DNA of 64,000 nt from an uncultured Acetobacteraceae bacterium (GCA_903877125.1 CAIRCM010000139.1:1-64000), one strand, 5' to 3'. Numbered from the stretch's first letter, positions 8,233 through 17,064 are shown. Made by a program: numbers and translations. The notes: generated from the sequence alone by a model not told the origin.

Positions 8233-9315
8233 ATGCAACTCGGCGTCTTTATCCCCATCGGCAACAATGGTTGGCTGATCTCCACCACTTCCCCGCAATA
8301 CAAACCCAGTTTCGACCTGAACAAGACGATCGTGCAGAAGGCCGAGGGGTTCGGCTTCGACTTCGCGTTGTCGATGATCAAGCTGCACGGCTTCGGCGGC
8401 CCGTCGCGATTCTGGGATTACAACCTCGAATCCTTCACGCTTATGTCCGGGCTCGCGGCGGTCACCGAGCGTATTCAGTTGTTCGCGACTTGCGCGGTGC
8501 TGACGATGCCGCCACCGATCGCCGCACGCATGGCGGTCACGATCGACAGTATTTCCCATGGCCGGTTCGGGATGAACATCATCTCCGGCTGGCAGCGGCG
8601 GGAATATACCCAGATGGGCATCTGGCCGGGAGCGGAGCACTACAAGCGCCGCTACGATTACTGTGCCGAATACGTCACGATCATGAAAGAGCTCTGGGCC
8701 ACCGGGCAATCGGACTTCAAGGGCGATTTCTTCAAGATGGACGATTGCCACTGCCTGCCCACGCCGATGGCGAAAATCCCCATCATCTGTGCCGCGCAAA
8801 GCGATGCCGGAACGATGTACGCGTCGAAATATGCCGACTACAACTTCTGCGCGAGTTTTGGATACAACGCCCCCACCGCTGTCGCCACCAGCGTCGCCCG
8901 TCTGGTCGAAGCCAACAAACTCACCGGCGGCAACTGCTCGGCTTTGATCCTCACGATGATCATCGCCGATGAAACCGACGAAGCCGCCAATGCCAAGTGG
9001 GAACATTATAAGGCTGGCACCGATTTCGAGGCGCTGGCCTATCGCGACGAACAGGCGCGCGACGATCCCACCACCGATCAATACGCGCAACCCAATCGAC
9101 GCCACATCCTTGGCACCAACAAGCTGCCAACCAACCAGGGCGTGCTGGTCGGCTCCTATGCCACAGTCGCCCGGATGCTCGATGAATTGTCGGAAGTCCC
9201 CGGTGTGCGCGGCGTCATGATGACATTCGACGATTTCGTCATCGGGATGGAGCAATTTGGCACCCGCATCATGCCGCTCCTGCGTTGCCGCGAGAAACTG
9301 CGGGAGGCCGCCTGA
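8233..9315 (+). CDS. RutA-like flavin-dependent monooxygenase
   Basis: A 360-residue LLM-family monooxygenase that closely follows E. coli RutA (pyrimidine oxygenase, which opens the uracil ring). Shared stretches are [15 protein letters not shown] near the start, [75 protein letters not shown] and [12 protein letters not shown]. Two ATGs are possible; 8233 is chosen because AGGAG sits seven bases upstream, whereas for 8227 it is adjacent. The other rut genes are absent, and the gene is embedded in an ABC transporter operon. The substrate may therefore be another amide or N-heterocycle. It overlaps the next gene by one base (TGATG). Confidence 0.9.
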   Translation: MQLGVFIPIGNNGWLISTTSPQYKPSFDLNKTIVQKAEGFGFDFALSMIKLHGFGGPSRFWDYNLESFTLMSGLAAVTERIQLFATCAVLTMPPPIAARMAVTIDSISHGRFGMNIISGWQRREYTQMGIWPGAEHYKRRYDYCAEYVTIMKELWATGQSDFKGDFFKMDDCHCLPTPMAKIPIICAAQSDAGTMYASKYADYNFCASFGYNAPTAVATSVARLVEANKLTGGNCSALILTMIIADETDEAANAKWEHYKAGTDFEALAYRDEQARDDPTTDQYAQPNRRHILGTNKLPTNQGVLVGSYATVARMLDELSEVPGVRGVMMTFDDFVIGMEQFGTRIMPLLRCREKLREAA

Positions 9316-10241
9316 TGAGTACGACAACCAGTCTCGGTCATATCGATATGCCACGGCCCCGCCGTTTCGCGCTGCCAATCCCTCGGCTCCCGGGTTGGGC
9401 CGTGTCATGGTTGCAGGTCGGTCCGCTGATGCTGATCCTGTCGGTGCTGTTCGCGCTGCCGACGATCCTGTTCCTGGTCGTGAGCTTCTACGATTACGAC
9501 CGCATCGGCATCTACCCGGCGTTCATTCTGGACAATTACCGCGACTTGCTGACCACGCCAGCGACATGGCGGGTCTATCTCAGTTCGTTGAAATTCGCGG
9601 TGATCGTCTGGGGTGTGACACTGTTCCTGGGGTTCAGCGTTGCCCACTTCCTGGTGTTCCACATCCGCTCGTCCATGCTGCGGACGGTGCTGTTCCTGCT
9701 CTGCGCGATTCCGTTTTGGACGTCCGGCATTATTCGCGCCATCGCCTGGATCCCTTTCCTGGGCCGCAACGGCGCGTTCAACCAAATTCTGATGGCGCTG
9801 GGCGCGACACATAAACCGCTGGATTTCCTTTTATTTTCCGATTTCGCGGTCATTGTCACCTACGTCCATCTGTTTACCCTGCTGATGATCGGCCCGATCG
9901 CCAACTCCCTGGCCAAAATCGATCCGGCCTTGATCGAGGCCGCTCGCGACGCCGGCGCATCGCGTTGGCGGACGATGGTCGATGTCATCATCCCATTATC
10001 GAAGACCGGTATCGCGCTGGGTTCATTGCTGGTGTTCACCCAGGTGATGGGCGACTACTTTGTCGTGAAAACCATGAGCGGCGGACAAAGCGCATCGATC
10101 GTTTCGATGCTCTCCACCGAGATCACCGCGATGCAATACCCGCCCGCATCGGCCAATGCGATGGTGCTGGTGCTGTTCGTCGCGATCATGGTTGCCTGCA
10201 TGATGCGAGTTGTCGATGTCAGGAAGGAGCTCGTGAAATGA
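9315..10241 (+). CDS. ABC transporter permease, PotB type
   Basis: A 308-residue inner-membrane permease of the spermidine/putrescine class with six predicted segments, starting at WLQVGPLMLILSVLFALPTI. The EAA loop that contacts the ATPase is visible as EAARDAGASRWRTMVDVIIP. The start overlaps the stop of the RutA-like gene by one base, and GGGAGG lies just upstream. It ends by overlapping the second permease by 4 bp. It forms the channel with that protein and is served by the solute-binding protein at 6932. Confidence 0.9.
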   Translation: MSTTTSLGHIDMPRPRRFALPIPRLPGWAVSWLQVGPLMLILSVLFALPTILFLVVSFYDYDRIGIYPAFILDNYRDLLTTPATWRVYLSSLKFAVIVWGVTLFLGFSVAHFLVFHIRSSMLRTVLFLLCAIPFWTSGIIRAIAWIPFLGRNGAFNQILMALGATHKPLDFLLFSDFAVIVTYVHLFTLLMIGPIANSLAKIDPALIEAARDAGASRWRTMVDVIIPLSKTGIALGSLLVFTQVMGDYFVVKTMSGGQSASIVSMLSTEITAMQYPPASANAMVLVLFVAIMVACMMRVVDVRKELVK

Positions 10242-11101
10242 TGGTCGGGGGACCAAGCCGAGCGGGGGCGGTCAGCGAGAAACGGCCGTGGACGTTTTAT
10301 GCGCTGGGCGCGCTGTTTCTGGCGTACATGGCGTTTCTTTATGGGCCGATGATCGTCATATACGTGCTGTCCTTCCAGGGCGAGAACGGCGGGGTGACAT
10401 TCCCGATGGTCGGGACGTCGTTCACCTGGTTCGCGGATATCGTGAAACCCGGCCAGATGGCCAACATTCCGATATCGTTCTCGCGCTCCGTCATGCTGGC
10501 AACGGTCGTGAGCTTGCTGACGGTGATCTTTTCGGTTGCCGCCGGCCTGGGCTTCCGCCGCCGTTTTCCCGGCTCGGGCGTGGTGTTTTATCTCGCAGTG
10601 GCCAGTCTGGTGATGCCAAGCCTTTTGGTTGGCTTTGGCATTGGTCTGGGTTTCCAGTTTCTGGGGCTGCAGACGAGCATGTTTACCTCGGCCCTGGGCG
10701 CGCAGCTTACATGGACCTTGCCGTTCGGGATGTTCGCGATGTTCGCCGTGGTAAACCGTTTCAACCGATCCTGGGAGGAGGCGGCGGCCGATCTCGGTGC
10801 CAGCGCCTGGCAGCGGCTGCGGCACGTCACGCTGCCGATCCTTTTGCCGGGCATTCTCGGCGTCGCCATGGGCGCGTTCACCCTGTCCTATGACGAATAC
10901 GCTCGAACCACGCTGACAATCGGCCAAAACAATACACTGCCGCTGGAAATATATGCGCTGATATCATCGGCCACCTCGCCCACTTTGTTCGCTATCGGAA
11001 CGCTGACGACGGGTGGGTCTTTCCTCGTGATCGCGATCACCCTGATCCTGGTCATGCGTATGCAACGGCGGCGCAATGCCGCGATATTGAAGGCCGGATA
11101 A
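10238..11101 (+). CDS. ABC transporter permease, PotC type
   Basis: A 287-residue second permease of the same transporter, with hydrophobic segments from ALGALFLAYMAFLYGPMIVI onward. The EAA loop is EEAAADLGASAWQRLRHVTLP. The ATGA overlap with the upstream permease and AAGGAG eight bases before it fix the start at 10238. It is followed one base later by the ATPase gene. It should pair with the PotB-type subunit in a heterodimeric channel. Confidence 0.9.
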   Translation: MMVGGPSRAGAVSEKRPWTFYALGALFLAYMAFLYGPMIVIYVLSFQGENGGVTFPMVGTSFTWFADIVKPGQMANIPISFSRSVMLATVVSLLTVIFSVAAGLGFRRRFPGSGVVFYLAVASLVMPSLLVGFGIGLGFQFLGLQTSMFTSALGAQLTWTLPFGMFAMFAVVNRFNRSWEEAAADLGASAWQRLRHVTLPILLPGILGVAMGAFTLSYDEYARTTLTIGQNNTLPLEIYALISSATSPTLFAIGTLTTGGSFLVIAITLILVMRMQRRRNAAILKAG

Positions 11102-11102
11102 C

Positions 11103-12092
11103 ATGGATTCTCGCTTCGACGTCGAGCTGGTTTCGGTCAGTAAGCGCTACGGCACGACCCTGGCCGTGGATAACATTTCGCTGCGTATTCCCGCCGCCAG
11201 CTATTGTTGCCTGTTGGGACCGTCCGGTTGCGGAAAAACCACGACCCTGCGCATGATCGCGGGACATGAGGCGATTTCCTCGGGCGATATCCTGATCCGT
11301 GGCGAGAACGTATCCGACCTCGCACCCATCCGGCGAGGGACGGCGATGATGTTTCAGAGCTACGCGCTGTTCCCGCACCTCACCTGCCTCGACAATGTTG
11401 CCTTCAGCCTGAAGATGCGCGGCGTTGGGAAAGCGGAACGCCATGCAAAGGCGCGGGAGTTTCTCGGGCTGGTGCAGATGGGCGATTTCGTGCAACGGCT
11501 GCCGGCGCAACTGTCGGGGGGGCAGCAACAGCGTGTCGCCCTCGCACGCGCGCTGATCATGCGCCCGAAGGTATTGCTGCTGGATGAACCCCTATCGGCC
11601 CTCGACCCGTTCCTGCGCATCAAAGTGCGGGAGGAGCTGAAGCGCCTGCAGCGGGAACTGGGCATCACCTTCATCCACGTCACCCACAGCCAGGATGAGG
11701 CGATGGCGATGGCGGATATGATGGTCGTGATGCAGGACGGGCACATCCGTCAGGCGGGCTCCCCGCGGGAGGTGTTCGAACGCCCGGTCAGCCCCTTCAT
11801 CGCCCGCTTCATTGGCAGTCACAACGTGCTGAACGGTCCCGACGGGCTGATCGCGGTACGCGCCGACCGGTGCCGCCTCGGCACGCCCGGCGACGGGCCG
11901 TTCGTGAACGGCCGGGTCACCGCGGTCGAGTATCAGGGCGCGATGGTACGGGTGGCAATGGCGACCGATCCGGGAACGGAAGCATCCGCCCTCGTGCCTG
12001 ACCGCGAATTTTACGCCGACCCGGTTGCTCCGGGCGATCCCGCCACGCTGACCTGGGCCGAGCAGGATGCGCATACGCTGATGGACGCCTGA
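11103..12092 (+). CDS. ABC transporter ATP-binding protein, PotA type
   Basis: A 329-residue ATPase that powers the transporter. Walker A is GPSGCGKTT near residue 39, the signature is LSGGQQQRVALARAL near 138, Walker B is KVLLLDEPLSALDP, and the switch His is in HVTHSQDEAMA. The C-terminal part (about 235-329) is a short TOBE-like domain, as in PotA/UgpC. It is the last gene of the 6932-12092 operon. Confidence 0.93.
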   Translation: MDSRFDVELVSVSKRYGTTLAVDNISLRIPAASYCCLLGPSGCGKTTTLRMIAGHEAISSGDILIRGENVSDLAPIRRGTAMMFQSYALFPHLTCLDNVAFSLKMRGVGKAERHAKAREFLGLVQMGDFVQRLPAQLSGGQQQRVALARALIMRPKVLLLDEPLSALDPFLRIKVREELKRLQRELGITFIHVTHSQDEAMAMADMMVVMQDGHIRQAGSPREVFERPVSPFIARFIGSHNVLNGPDGLIAVRADRCRLGTPGDGPFVNGRVTAVEYQGAMVRVAMATDPGTEASALVPDREFYADPVAPGDPATLTWAEQDAHTLMDA

Positions 12093-12117
12093 TTCGAACG
12101 GGGTTACCGTCCGAACC

Positions 12118-12444
12118 ATGGACGACCACCCTGAAGCCGAGGAATTGGAACGCGCCGCCGCTTGGCGCTTGCGCAAGGCCGACGAAGGCGATCAGGCCAG
12201 CGCCGCGGCGGCCGCGAGGCTACAGGCGCTGGCCGACGACCTAAAAGCCCAGGGCACCACGCCGCTGGTGGCGGAATACCGGTGCATCTGCAACTGGCTC
12301 GCCGAGTCCGAAGGGATCGAGGACTTCAACCATTTTGCCCACGAATATCGCGTCGGTATCGGTTTTGCGCATCGCCCGGCGTCGGGCGATGACTACATCC
12401 GCGCGTTGATCAAGCTGTCGAAGGACGTATTCGGCGAGCCGTGA
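12118..12444 (+). CDS. Conserved hypothetical protein, 108 aa
   Basis: A small soluble, acidic and largely helical protein that I do not recognise. The N-terminal third is Ala- and Glu-rich (EELERAAAWRLRKADEGD). The C-terminal half has aromatic positions (FNHFAHEYRVGIGF, then DDYIRALIKLSKDVFG). It has no signal peptide or membrane segment. It begins 25 bp after the ABC ATPase gene on the same strand, without a clear ribosome-binding site, and ends 3 bp before the convergent AroQ-like gene. Coding is supported by length and codon pattern only. Confidence 0.6.
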   Translation: MDDHPEAEELERAAAWRLRKADEGDQASAAAAARLQALADDLKAQGTTPLVAEYRCICNWLAESEGIEDFNHFAHEYRVGIGFAHRPASGDDYIRALIKLSKDVFGEP

Positions 12445-12447
12445 GCG

Positions 12448-12879
12448 TTATTTCTTGACCATGTCCCGCAGGCCGCGCAGCGCCAGATAGTAGCCGGCCA
12501 CGCCGAAGCCGGCGACGACACCGCGGCTCACCGCCACCGTGTCGGAAGCCGGGCCGCGGCGCATCGGGTTCGAAATGTGCATCTCGATCGTCGGGAACCG
12601 CACCTGCCCGATCGCCGCCGTCAGCGCCGGATAACCGCGCGAGAACCCCGCCGGATTGAAGATCGCCGCGTCGAAGTCGCCATCGTTGGCGGCATAGAGC
12701 TTGTTGACGACCTCGCCTTCGATGTTCGAGTGAAAGATCTCGATCTCCACCCCCAGTTCCTTGGCGTAATCGCGGATGTGGCTGTCGTATTCGGGCAGCG
12801 TCATCGTGCCGAAAATCTCGGTTTGGACCTTGCCGCGCATGTTCATACCAGCGCCATGAATAACCAGGATTTTCGTCAT
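12448..12879 (-). CDS. Type II dehydroquinase (AroQ)-like protein lacking catalytic Arg/Tyr
   Basis: A 143-residue protein with the AroQ flavodoxin-like fold. It keeps EIFHSNIEGEVVNKL, a degenerate FNPAGFSRGYPAL, EMHISNPMRR and a C-terminal GFGVAGYYLALRGL. The general-acid His is kept (EMHISN). However, the lid-loop residues used in catalysis are changed: the essential Tyr is Phe23 (EIFG instead of EIYG), and the Arg a few residues earlier is Val18. The active-site GPNLN is GAGMN. Dehydroquinase activity is therefore doubtful, and it may be a paralogue with another role. No shikimate genes are adjacent. Confidence 0.75.
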   Translation of the reverse strand: MTKILVIHGAGMNMRGKVQTEIFGTMTLPEYDSHIRDYAKELGVEIEIFHSNIEGEVVNKLYAANDGDFDAAIFNPAGFSRGYPALTAAIGQVRFPTIEMHISNPMRRGPASDTVAVSRGVVAGFGVAGYYLALRGLRDMVKK

Positions 12880-12918
12880 GTCCGTCTCCCACGTTCGCGA
12901 AGCCGGGAAGCTACGTTC

Positions 12919-13428
12919 CTAGCCCAGCAAGCGCAAGTTACGGGCCACCGACCGCGTGGTGGTATGCTCCTCCCCCAGTTGCTCCACATAAATCCGCAGG
13001 GACCATTGCAGCGCGGTGCGGGCGGAGAAATTGTCGCCCATATCCCGCAGCACGCCCGCCAGATTGTTCACATCCCGAGCGACATGGGTGTGGTTGTTGC
13101 CGAAATGGGCCTCATCGATGGAGAGCGCCCGCTCGAACGCGTTATGCGCAGCGTCGAGGTCGCCGATATCGTGCAGCACCAGCCCGAGGTGATTGATATC
13201 CGTCGCGGTATCCGGATGCTCCGCGCCCAGCGTCACGGTGTGGATGGCGATGGCCCGGCGCAGCAGGGCCTGGGCGTCTTCCATCTCCCCAAGCTCGTGC
13301 ACGACCCGGCCCAGATCGCGCAGCGCGGTGGCCACGTCGGGATCGTCCCCGCCGCGTTCGCGTTGCAGGTTTTCCAGGGCCAGCTCCATGGCGGCGCGTT
13401 GTTCACGAAGTTCGGCGGACGAAGCCAT
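12919..13428 (-). CDS. Tetratricopeptide repeat protein
   Basis: A 169-residue protein made of about three 42-residue TPR units of the kinesin-light-chain type. Examples are HPDTATDINHLGLVLHDIGD and HTHVARDVNNLAGVLRDMGD, each followed by an alternating helix. Such repeats mediate protein contacts. The start at 13428 is preferred over one at 13476 because the stretch 13455-13483 forms a strong hairpin that suits a terminator for sodB. No signal peptide is seen. It lies 72 bp downstream of sodB on the same strand; partner unknown. Confidence 0.78.
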   Translation of the reverse strand: MASSAELREQRAAMELALENLQRERGGDDPDVATALRDLGRVVHELGEMEDAQALLRRAIAIHTVTLGAEHPDTATDINHLGLVLHDIGDLDAAHNAFERALSIDEAHFGNNHTHVARDVNNLAGVLRDMGDNFSARTALQWSLRIYVEQLGEEHTTTRSVARNLRLLG

Positions 13429-13454
13429 GGCAGGTATCTCGTGAGACAGGGGAA

Positions 13455-13483
13455 CCTCCGGACGGCAAAACGCCATCCGGAGG
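13455..13483 (-). terminator. Hairpin downstream of sodB
   Basis: CCTCCGGA-C-GGC pairs with GCC-A-TCCGGAGG around an AAAAC loop, giving 11 base pairs and one mismatch, 17 bp past the sodB stop codon. There is no clear U-tract, so termination may be partial and could allow some read-through into the TPR gene. Confidence 0.5.
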
Positions 13484-13500
13484 CGCCGTTCAGCAGCCGA

Positions 13501-14094
13501 TTAGAGCTGCGAGGCGGCGTATTCGTAGTTCGCCAGGTTATCCAGCCAGTTTTGCAGGAAGTCCGGGCGGCGGTTGCGGAAATCGACGTAGTAGGCGTGT
13601 TCCCACACGTCGACGACCATCAGGGTCTTGCCTTCGCCGGAAGCGAGCGGGCTGCCAGCGTTCGGCGTTTTGGTGATCTTCAGTTTGCCGTCGTTGCCAA
13701 GGATCAGCCACGCCCAGCCGGAACCGAACTGGGTGATGCCGGCCTGCTTGAAGGCTTCCTTGAACGCGGCCACGCTGCCAAAGTCTTCGTTGATCTTGGT
13801 TTCCAGCTTGCCGGGAATGCCGCCGCCGTTCGGGCTCAGCGACAGCCAGTACATGTTGTGGTTCCAGATCTGGCCCGCGTTGTTGAACAGCGGTCCGCCG
13901 GCGGCGGCGGAGGAGACCACGATCTCTTCCAAAGATTTGCCGGCCAGCGAGGCGTCGGCGGCCACGAAGCCGTTCAGCGCCGTGACATAGGCCTGATGGT
14001 GCTTGCCATAGTGGATGTCGAGGGTTTCTTCGCACATCCCCTTCGCCGCGAGGGCGGCGTGGCTGTAGTTCAGTTTTGGCAGTTCGAAAGCCAT
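13501..14094 (-). CDS. sodB: Superoxide dismutase, Fe type
   Basis: A 197-residue iron superoxide dismutase converting superoxide to oxygen and peroxide in the cytoplasm. The metal ligands are His28 (DIHYGKHH), His79 (WNHNMYW), Asp162 and His166 (DVWEHAYYVDF). The Gln that tunes the metal is in the N-terminal half (NNAGQIW, Gln75), and the C-terminal motif is NAGSP; both point to Fe rather than Mn. Length is normal. It is a monocistron or followed weakly by the TPR gene. Confidence 0.96.
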   Translation of the reverse strand: MAFELPKLNYSHAALAAKGMCEETLDIHYGKHHQAYVTALNGFVAADASLAGKSLEEIVVSSAAAGGPLFNNAGQIWNHNMYWLSLSPNGGGIPGKLETKINEDFGSVAAFKEAFKQAGITQFGSGWAWLILGNDGKLKITKTPNAGSPLASGEGKTLMVVDVWEHAYYVDFRNRRPDFLQNWLDNLANYEYAASQL

Positions 14095-14184
14095 ATTGGA
14101 TCCTCCGTGTGACGGTCAGCTGCAGGTATTTAAGGCCCCCGCTGGGCCGGGACAACCTCGCACGGACGGACGATCCGCGCCACC

Positions 14185-14964
14185 ATGGGCATTATGAATA
14201 AGTCGATAGCCGAAATCGTCCGCCGCCACGATCCCGACCGGTTCCTGACCGCGCTGTTCGCGCCGCCAGACCGGCGCGACGCCCTGCTCACTCTCTACGC
14301 CTTCAACCACGAGCTCGCGCGCGCTCGGGAAGTCGCCAGCGAGCCGCATCTGGCACTGATCCGGCTGCAATGGTGGCGGGAGGTGGTCGAGGGCACACGG
14401 CGGCGGCATGAGGTCGCGACGCCGCTGGCCGACGCCATCGCGCAGGGTTTTTTACTCCCTTCCGACCTCCTGCCCATCGTTGAGGCGCGGGAGGTTGAAA
14501 CGGACCCCTGTATCGAAACGCTCGATGCCTGGCGGTCGTACCTGCTGGCCGGTGCCGGTGGATTGGCCGTATCGGCAGCGCGACTGCTGGACGCGCCGGA
14601 CCCCGAGGCCTTCCGCCCCGCCGGCGCCGCCTATGGCGCGGTCGGGCTGTTGCGCAGCACCGCCATCCTGGCCGCGCATGGGCGGTGCCTTTTGCCGGCC
14701 GACATCCTGGCCCACCACCAATTGAGTCCCGAAGCCGTGACCGCCGGCGCGAACCCCACGCCGGCGTTGCACCGACTGGCGCAGGAAGCGCGCATATTCA
14801 TCCAAGCCGCGCGGCAGGCCCGCCATCTGAAACCCGCCATCGCCGCGGCCCTGCCGGTGGTGCTGGCGCGACGCGACCTGCGGCGTTTAGATCGGCCACC
14901 GCGTCCACGGGGGTTCGGCGACAAGTGGGCCGTCGTGCTGGCGGGGTTGACCGGCATGCTGTAG
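14185..14964 (+). CDS. Squalene/phytoene synthase family protein
   Basis: A 259-residue all-helical protein of the squalene/phytoene synthase fold. The opening is typical (RHDPDRFLTALFAP, then LLTLYAFNHELARAREVASEP), followed by IRLQWWREVVEG. The Asp-rich motifs of true synthases (DXXXD) are not present: the first helix has NHELARARE and the second region lacks a matching motif. It therefore resembles the NDUFAF6-like branch, linked in mitochondria to complex I assembly, rather than a carotenoid enzyme. The start is either 14185 or 14194. It lies 9 bp upstream of the membrane/Rieske operon. Confidence 0.8.
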   Translation: MGIMNKSIAEIVRRHDPDRFLTALFAPPDRRDALLTLYAFNHELARAREVASEPHLALIRLQWWREVVEGTRRRHEVATPLADAIAQGFLLPSDLLPIVEAREVETDPCIETLDAWRSYLLAGAGGLAVSAARLLDAPDPEAFRPAGAAYGAVGLLRSTAILAAHGRCLLPADILAHHQLSPEAVTAGANPTPALHRLAQEARIFIQAARQARHLKPAIAAALPVVLARRDLRRLDRPPRPRGFGDKWAVVLAGLTGML

Positions 14965-14973
14965 CATTTGGGC

Positions 14974-15177
14974 ATGGCAGCAACGATCGTGCACGCAGCG
15001 ACAATATACGGGGTGGCGGGCCTGGCGGTCGCAGCCGTGTTCCTGCTGTGGGGCATCGACCGGGTCGATCCTGGTGCAGCCGGGGCTTACGCCTTTCGCC
15101 CGTTGCTGGTGCCCGGCGTGACGCTGCTGTGGCCCGTCGTGCTGCTCCGCTGGGCCTGGCTGGAACGGCACCGATGA
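14974..15177 (+). CDS. Small membrane protein, 67 aa
   Basis: A short protein with two hydrophobic stretches, IYGVAGLAVAAVFLLWGI and LLVPGVTLLWPVVLL, and a charged end (RWAWLERHR). I do not recognise a family. The ATG at 14974 is preferred to a TTG six bases earlier. Its stop overlaps the next start (ATGA). It is the first of six tightly coupled genes ending with the dehalogenase-like hydrolase, and its conserved position suggests a role with the Rieske/ferric-reductase-like protein. Confidence 0.65.
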   Translation: MAATIVHAATIYGVAGLAVAAVFLLWGIDRVDPGAAGAYAFRPLLVPGVTLLWPVVLLRWAWLERHR

Positions 15178-15314
15178 GGCTCCGTCACCGCGCGGCGCAT
15201 CGCTGGATCTGGCGGCTTCTGATCGTGCTGCTGCCAGCGATTATCGTCGGCGCGGTGGCCGTCCGCCCCTCCGGCCCGCTGGAGGCACCTGCCATCCGGC
15301 TGTCCCCGCCGTGA
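15174..15314 (+). CDS. Very small membrane protein, 46 aa
   Basis: A 46-residue protein with a basic N-terminus (MRLRHRAAHRWIWR) and one membrane span (LLIVLLPAIIVGAVAV), then a Pro-rich tail. It overlaps its neighbours by 4 bp on both sides (ATGA at the start, GTGA at the end), which is the main evidence that it is translated. The orientation rule predicts the short basic end inside. Function unknown; probably a small subunit or partner of the following redox protein. Confidence 0.6.
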   Translation: MRLRHRAAHRWIWRLLIVLLPAIIVGAVAVRPSGPLEAPAIRLSPP

Positions 15315-16342
15315 GCGCCCGCTATCTCCCCGTTGGCTGGAATGCCAGCAAACTGGTCTACGACGGCGTGCTGCTGGCGATCGTCGCATCGTATATCGCG
15401 GTTTTCCTGTGGGTGGCGCCGCATTTCCAGCATGTGACCCTGCCGCTGGACGCCTATTCGGCCCGGATGGGCGCCTTCGGGACATGCGCCTTTTTCCTGC
15501 TCACGGCCATTCTTTGCATCGGTCCGGCCGCGCGGCTGGACCGGCGGTTCCTGCCGCTGCTGTACAACCGGCGGCATTTTGGGGTGCTGACCTGCGCGGT
15601 GGCGCTGACGCATGCGAATGCGGCGTTCGAGTGGTATTTCTCCTATTCGCCCCTCGATCCCTTCGTCGCGCTGCTCAGCGGCAATACGAGTTTCCGCCAG
15701 ATCAGCGGGTTCCCGTTCGAGGTATTCGGGATTTTCGGTCTGGTTGTGCTGGTTCTTTTGGCCGCGACCAGCCATGATTTCTGGCTGCGCTTCCTTACGC
15801 CGCCGGTGTGGAAGTCGCTGCATATGGGCTTGTATGCGGGCTATCTGGCCGTGGTGCTGCATGTCGCGCTGGGGGCCTTGCAGGCCGCGCATAACCCGCT
15901 GCTGGCGGTGGTGATGACGCTCTGCGTGCTGATGGTCGGTGTGCTGCACCTCGCGGCCGGACGCCGGCCCGCTCGGCCGGGCGACACAATCGACGGGTGG
16001 ATCGTCGCCGGACGGGCGGATTCGATCGCGGAAGGGCGTGCGATCGCGGTACCCGTGCCTGGAGCAGAGCCGGTGGCGATTTTTCGCCATGACGGAAAGC
16101 TGTCGGCGGTCACCAATCTCTGTGCCCACCAGAACGGCCCTTTGAGCGAAGGCGCGGTGATCGACGGCTGCATCACCTGCCCGTGGCACGGCTACCAGTA
16201 CCGGTTGGCCGATGGCTGCGCGCCGCCGCCCTACACGGAAAAACTGGTGACGTTTCGATTAAAGTTCACGGACGGCATGGTACTGCTCGATCCCAGCCCC
16301 AATCCGCCCGGCACCTATGTCGAACCCCTGAGGGTGGCATGA
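15311..16342 (+). CDS. Ferric-reductase-like membrane domain fused to a Rieske [2Fe-2S] domain
   Basis: A 343-residue inner-membrane redox protein. About residues 1-215 form six hydrophobic segments of the ferric-reductase/YedZ-like heme-b fold, with His101 (LTHANA), His171 (KSLHMG) and His184 (VVLHVA) as likely heme ligands. After a linker, residues about 225-343 form a Rieske ferredoxin domain: Cys271-X-His273 (NLCAHQNG) and Cys290-X2-His293 (TCPWHGYQY). This layout suggests electron transfer between a cytoplasmic or periplasmic donor and quinone or heme. It starts with GTG within a GTGA overlap and overlaps the next gene by 4 bp. Confidence 0.88.
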   Translation: MSARYLPVGWNASKLVYDGVLLAIVASYIAVFLWVAPHFQHVTLPLDAYSARMGAFGTCAFFLLTAILCIGPAARLDRRFLPLLYNRRHFGVLTCAVALTHANAAFEWYFSYSPLDPFVALLSGNTSFRQISGFPFEVFGIFGLVVLVLLAATSHDFWLRFLTPPVWKSLHMGLYAGYLAVVLHVALGALQAAHNPLLAVVMTLCVLMVGVLHLAAGRRPARPGDTIDGWIVAGRADSIAEGRAIAVPVPGAEPVAIFRHDGKLSAVTNLCAHQNGPLSEGAVIDGCITCPWHGYQYRLADGCAPPPYTEKLVTFRLKFTDGMVLLDPSPNPPGTYVEPLRVA

Positions 16343-17064
16343 GCGCATTCTTTGTCGGCTGGCATTTGGCATCGATCCGGCCGTGGGCGGGGTTCCTCGG
16401 GATGGTCTGCGGATGTGCCATGGTGCTGTTCGCGGCTGTTGCCTTGGCGCTGGGCAGCGTGGCCAGCGACCCGGGCGGCGGGGATTTCTCGGGGGAGAAG
16501 GACCTGACCGGCGTCGTCGTCGCGGCGCCCTACCCGCTGCTCGTGTTGGCACCCGATGCGGAACATCCGACCGGCCATGCGGTGCTGCTGTCCGGCGGGG
16601 GGAAGGTGGGCATTCAGGTTCAGGCCGACGCCCTGAACGGCAAGCGCGTACGCGCCACCGGGGTCGGGTTCAAACGCGGCACGATCGACATGATGGTCGG
16701 GGTGCAGTTGCAACCCGCCGAGGGACCGTCCCCCGAACCGACGGTGATACCTTTGGGCGTATGGCGGCTCACAGGGGAGATTTGCGACGGCAAATGCGAA
16801 TCCGGGATCATGCGCCCGGGCAACGGGTTGTCGCACAAGGCTTGCGCGAATGTCTGCATCTCCGGCGGGGTTCCTCCGGTATTCGTGACCACGGCGCCGG
16901 TCGAAGGGGCCAGCTTCCTGCTGATGGGCGATGCGCAGGGGCGCGCGCTGCCGGATGCGTTCGGCGACCACACCGGCATGCTGCAGCGGATGGACGGCAG
17001 CGTGGTTCGCATCGCCGACGTCGCGATTTTCCGCACCGATGTGACCGCGGCGGTGACGCCGTGA
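16339..17064 (+). CDS. Membrane-anchored Cys-rich protein of the Rieske operon
   Basis: A 241-residue protein with one N-terminal anchor (about residues 16-40, GFLGMVCGCAMVLFAAVALA) and a soluble, probably periplasmic, domain. The notable part is a four-Cys/His motif near residues 147-173: GEICDGKCESGIM, then HKACANVCISGGVPPVF. I recall similar motifs in uncharacterised alphaproteobacterial proteins, but no assigned function. The spacing could bind a metal or cofactor, or form disulfides. It overlaps both neighbours by 4 bp and is therefore probably made with the Rieske fusion protein. Confidence 0.72.
   Translation: MSAFFVGWHLASIRPWAGFLGMVCGCAMVLFAAVALALGSVASDPGGGDFSGEKDLTGVVVAAPYPLLVLAPDAEHPTGHAVLLSGGGKVGIQVQADALNGKRVRATGVGFKRGTIDMMVGVQLQPAEGPSPEPTVIPLGVWRLTGEICDGKCESGIMRPGNGLSHKACANVCISGGVPPVFVTTAPVEGASFLLMGDAQGRALPDAFGDHTGMLQRMDGSVVRIADVAIFRTDVTAAVTP

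Noticed and set aside
14185-14964. A carotenoid or hopanoid pathway based on the squalene/phytoene synthase family gene
   Set aside because: The Asp-rich catalytic motifs are not visible and no isoprenoid enzyme gene is adjacent; NDUFAF6-like is preferred.
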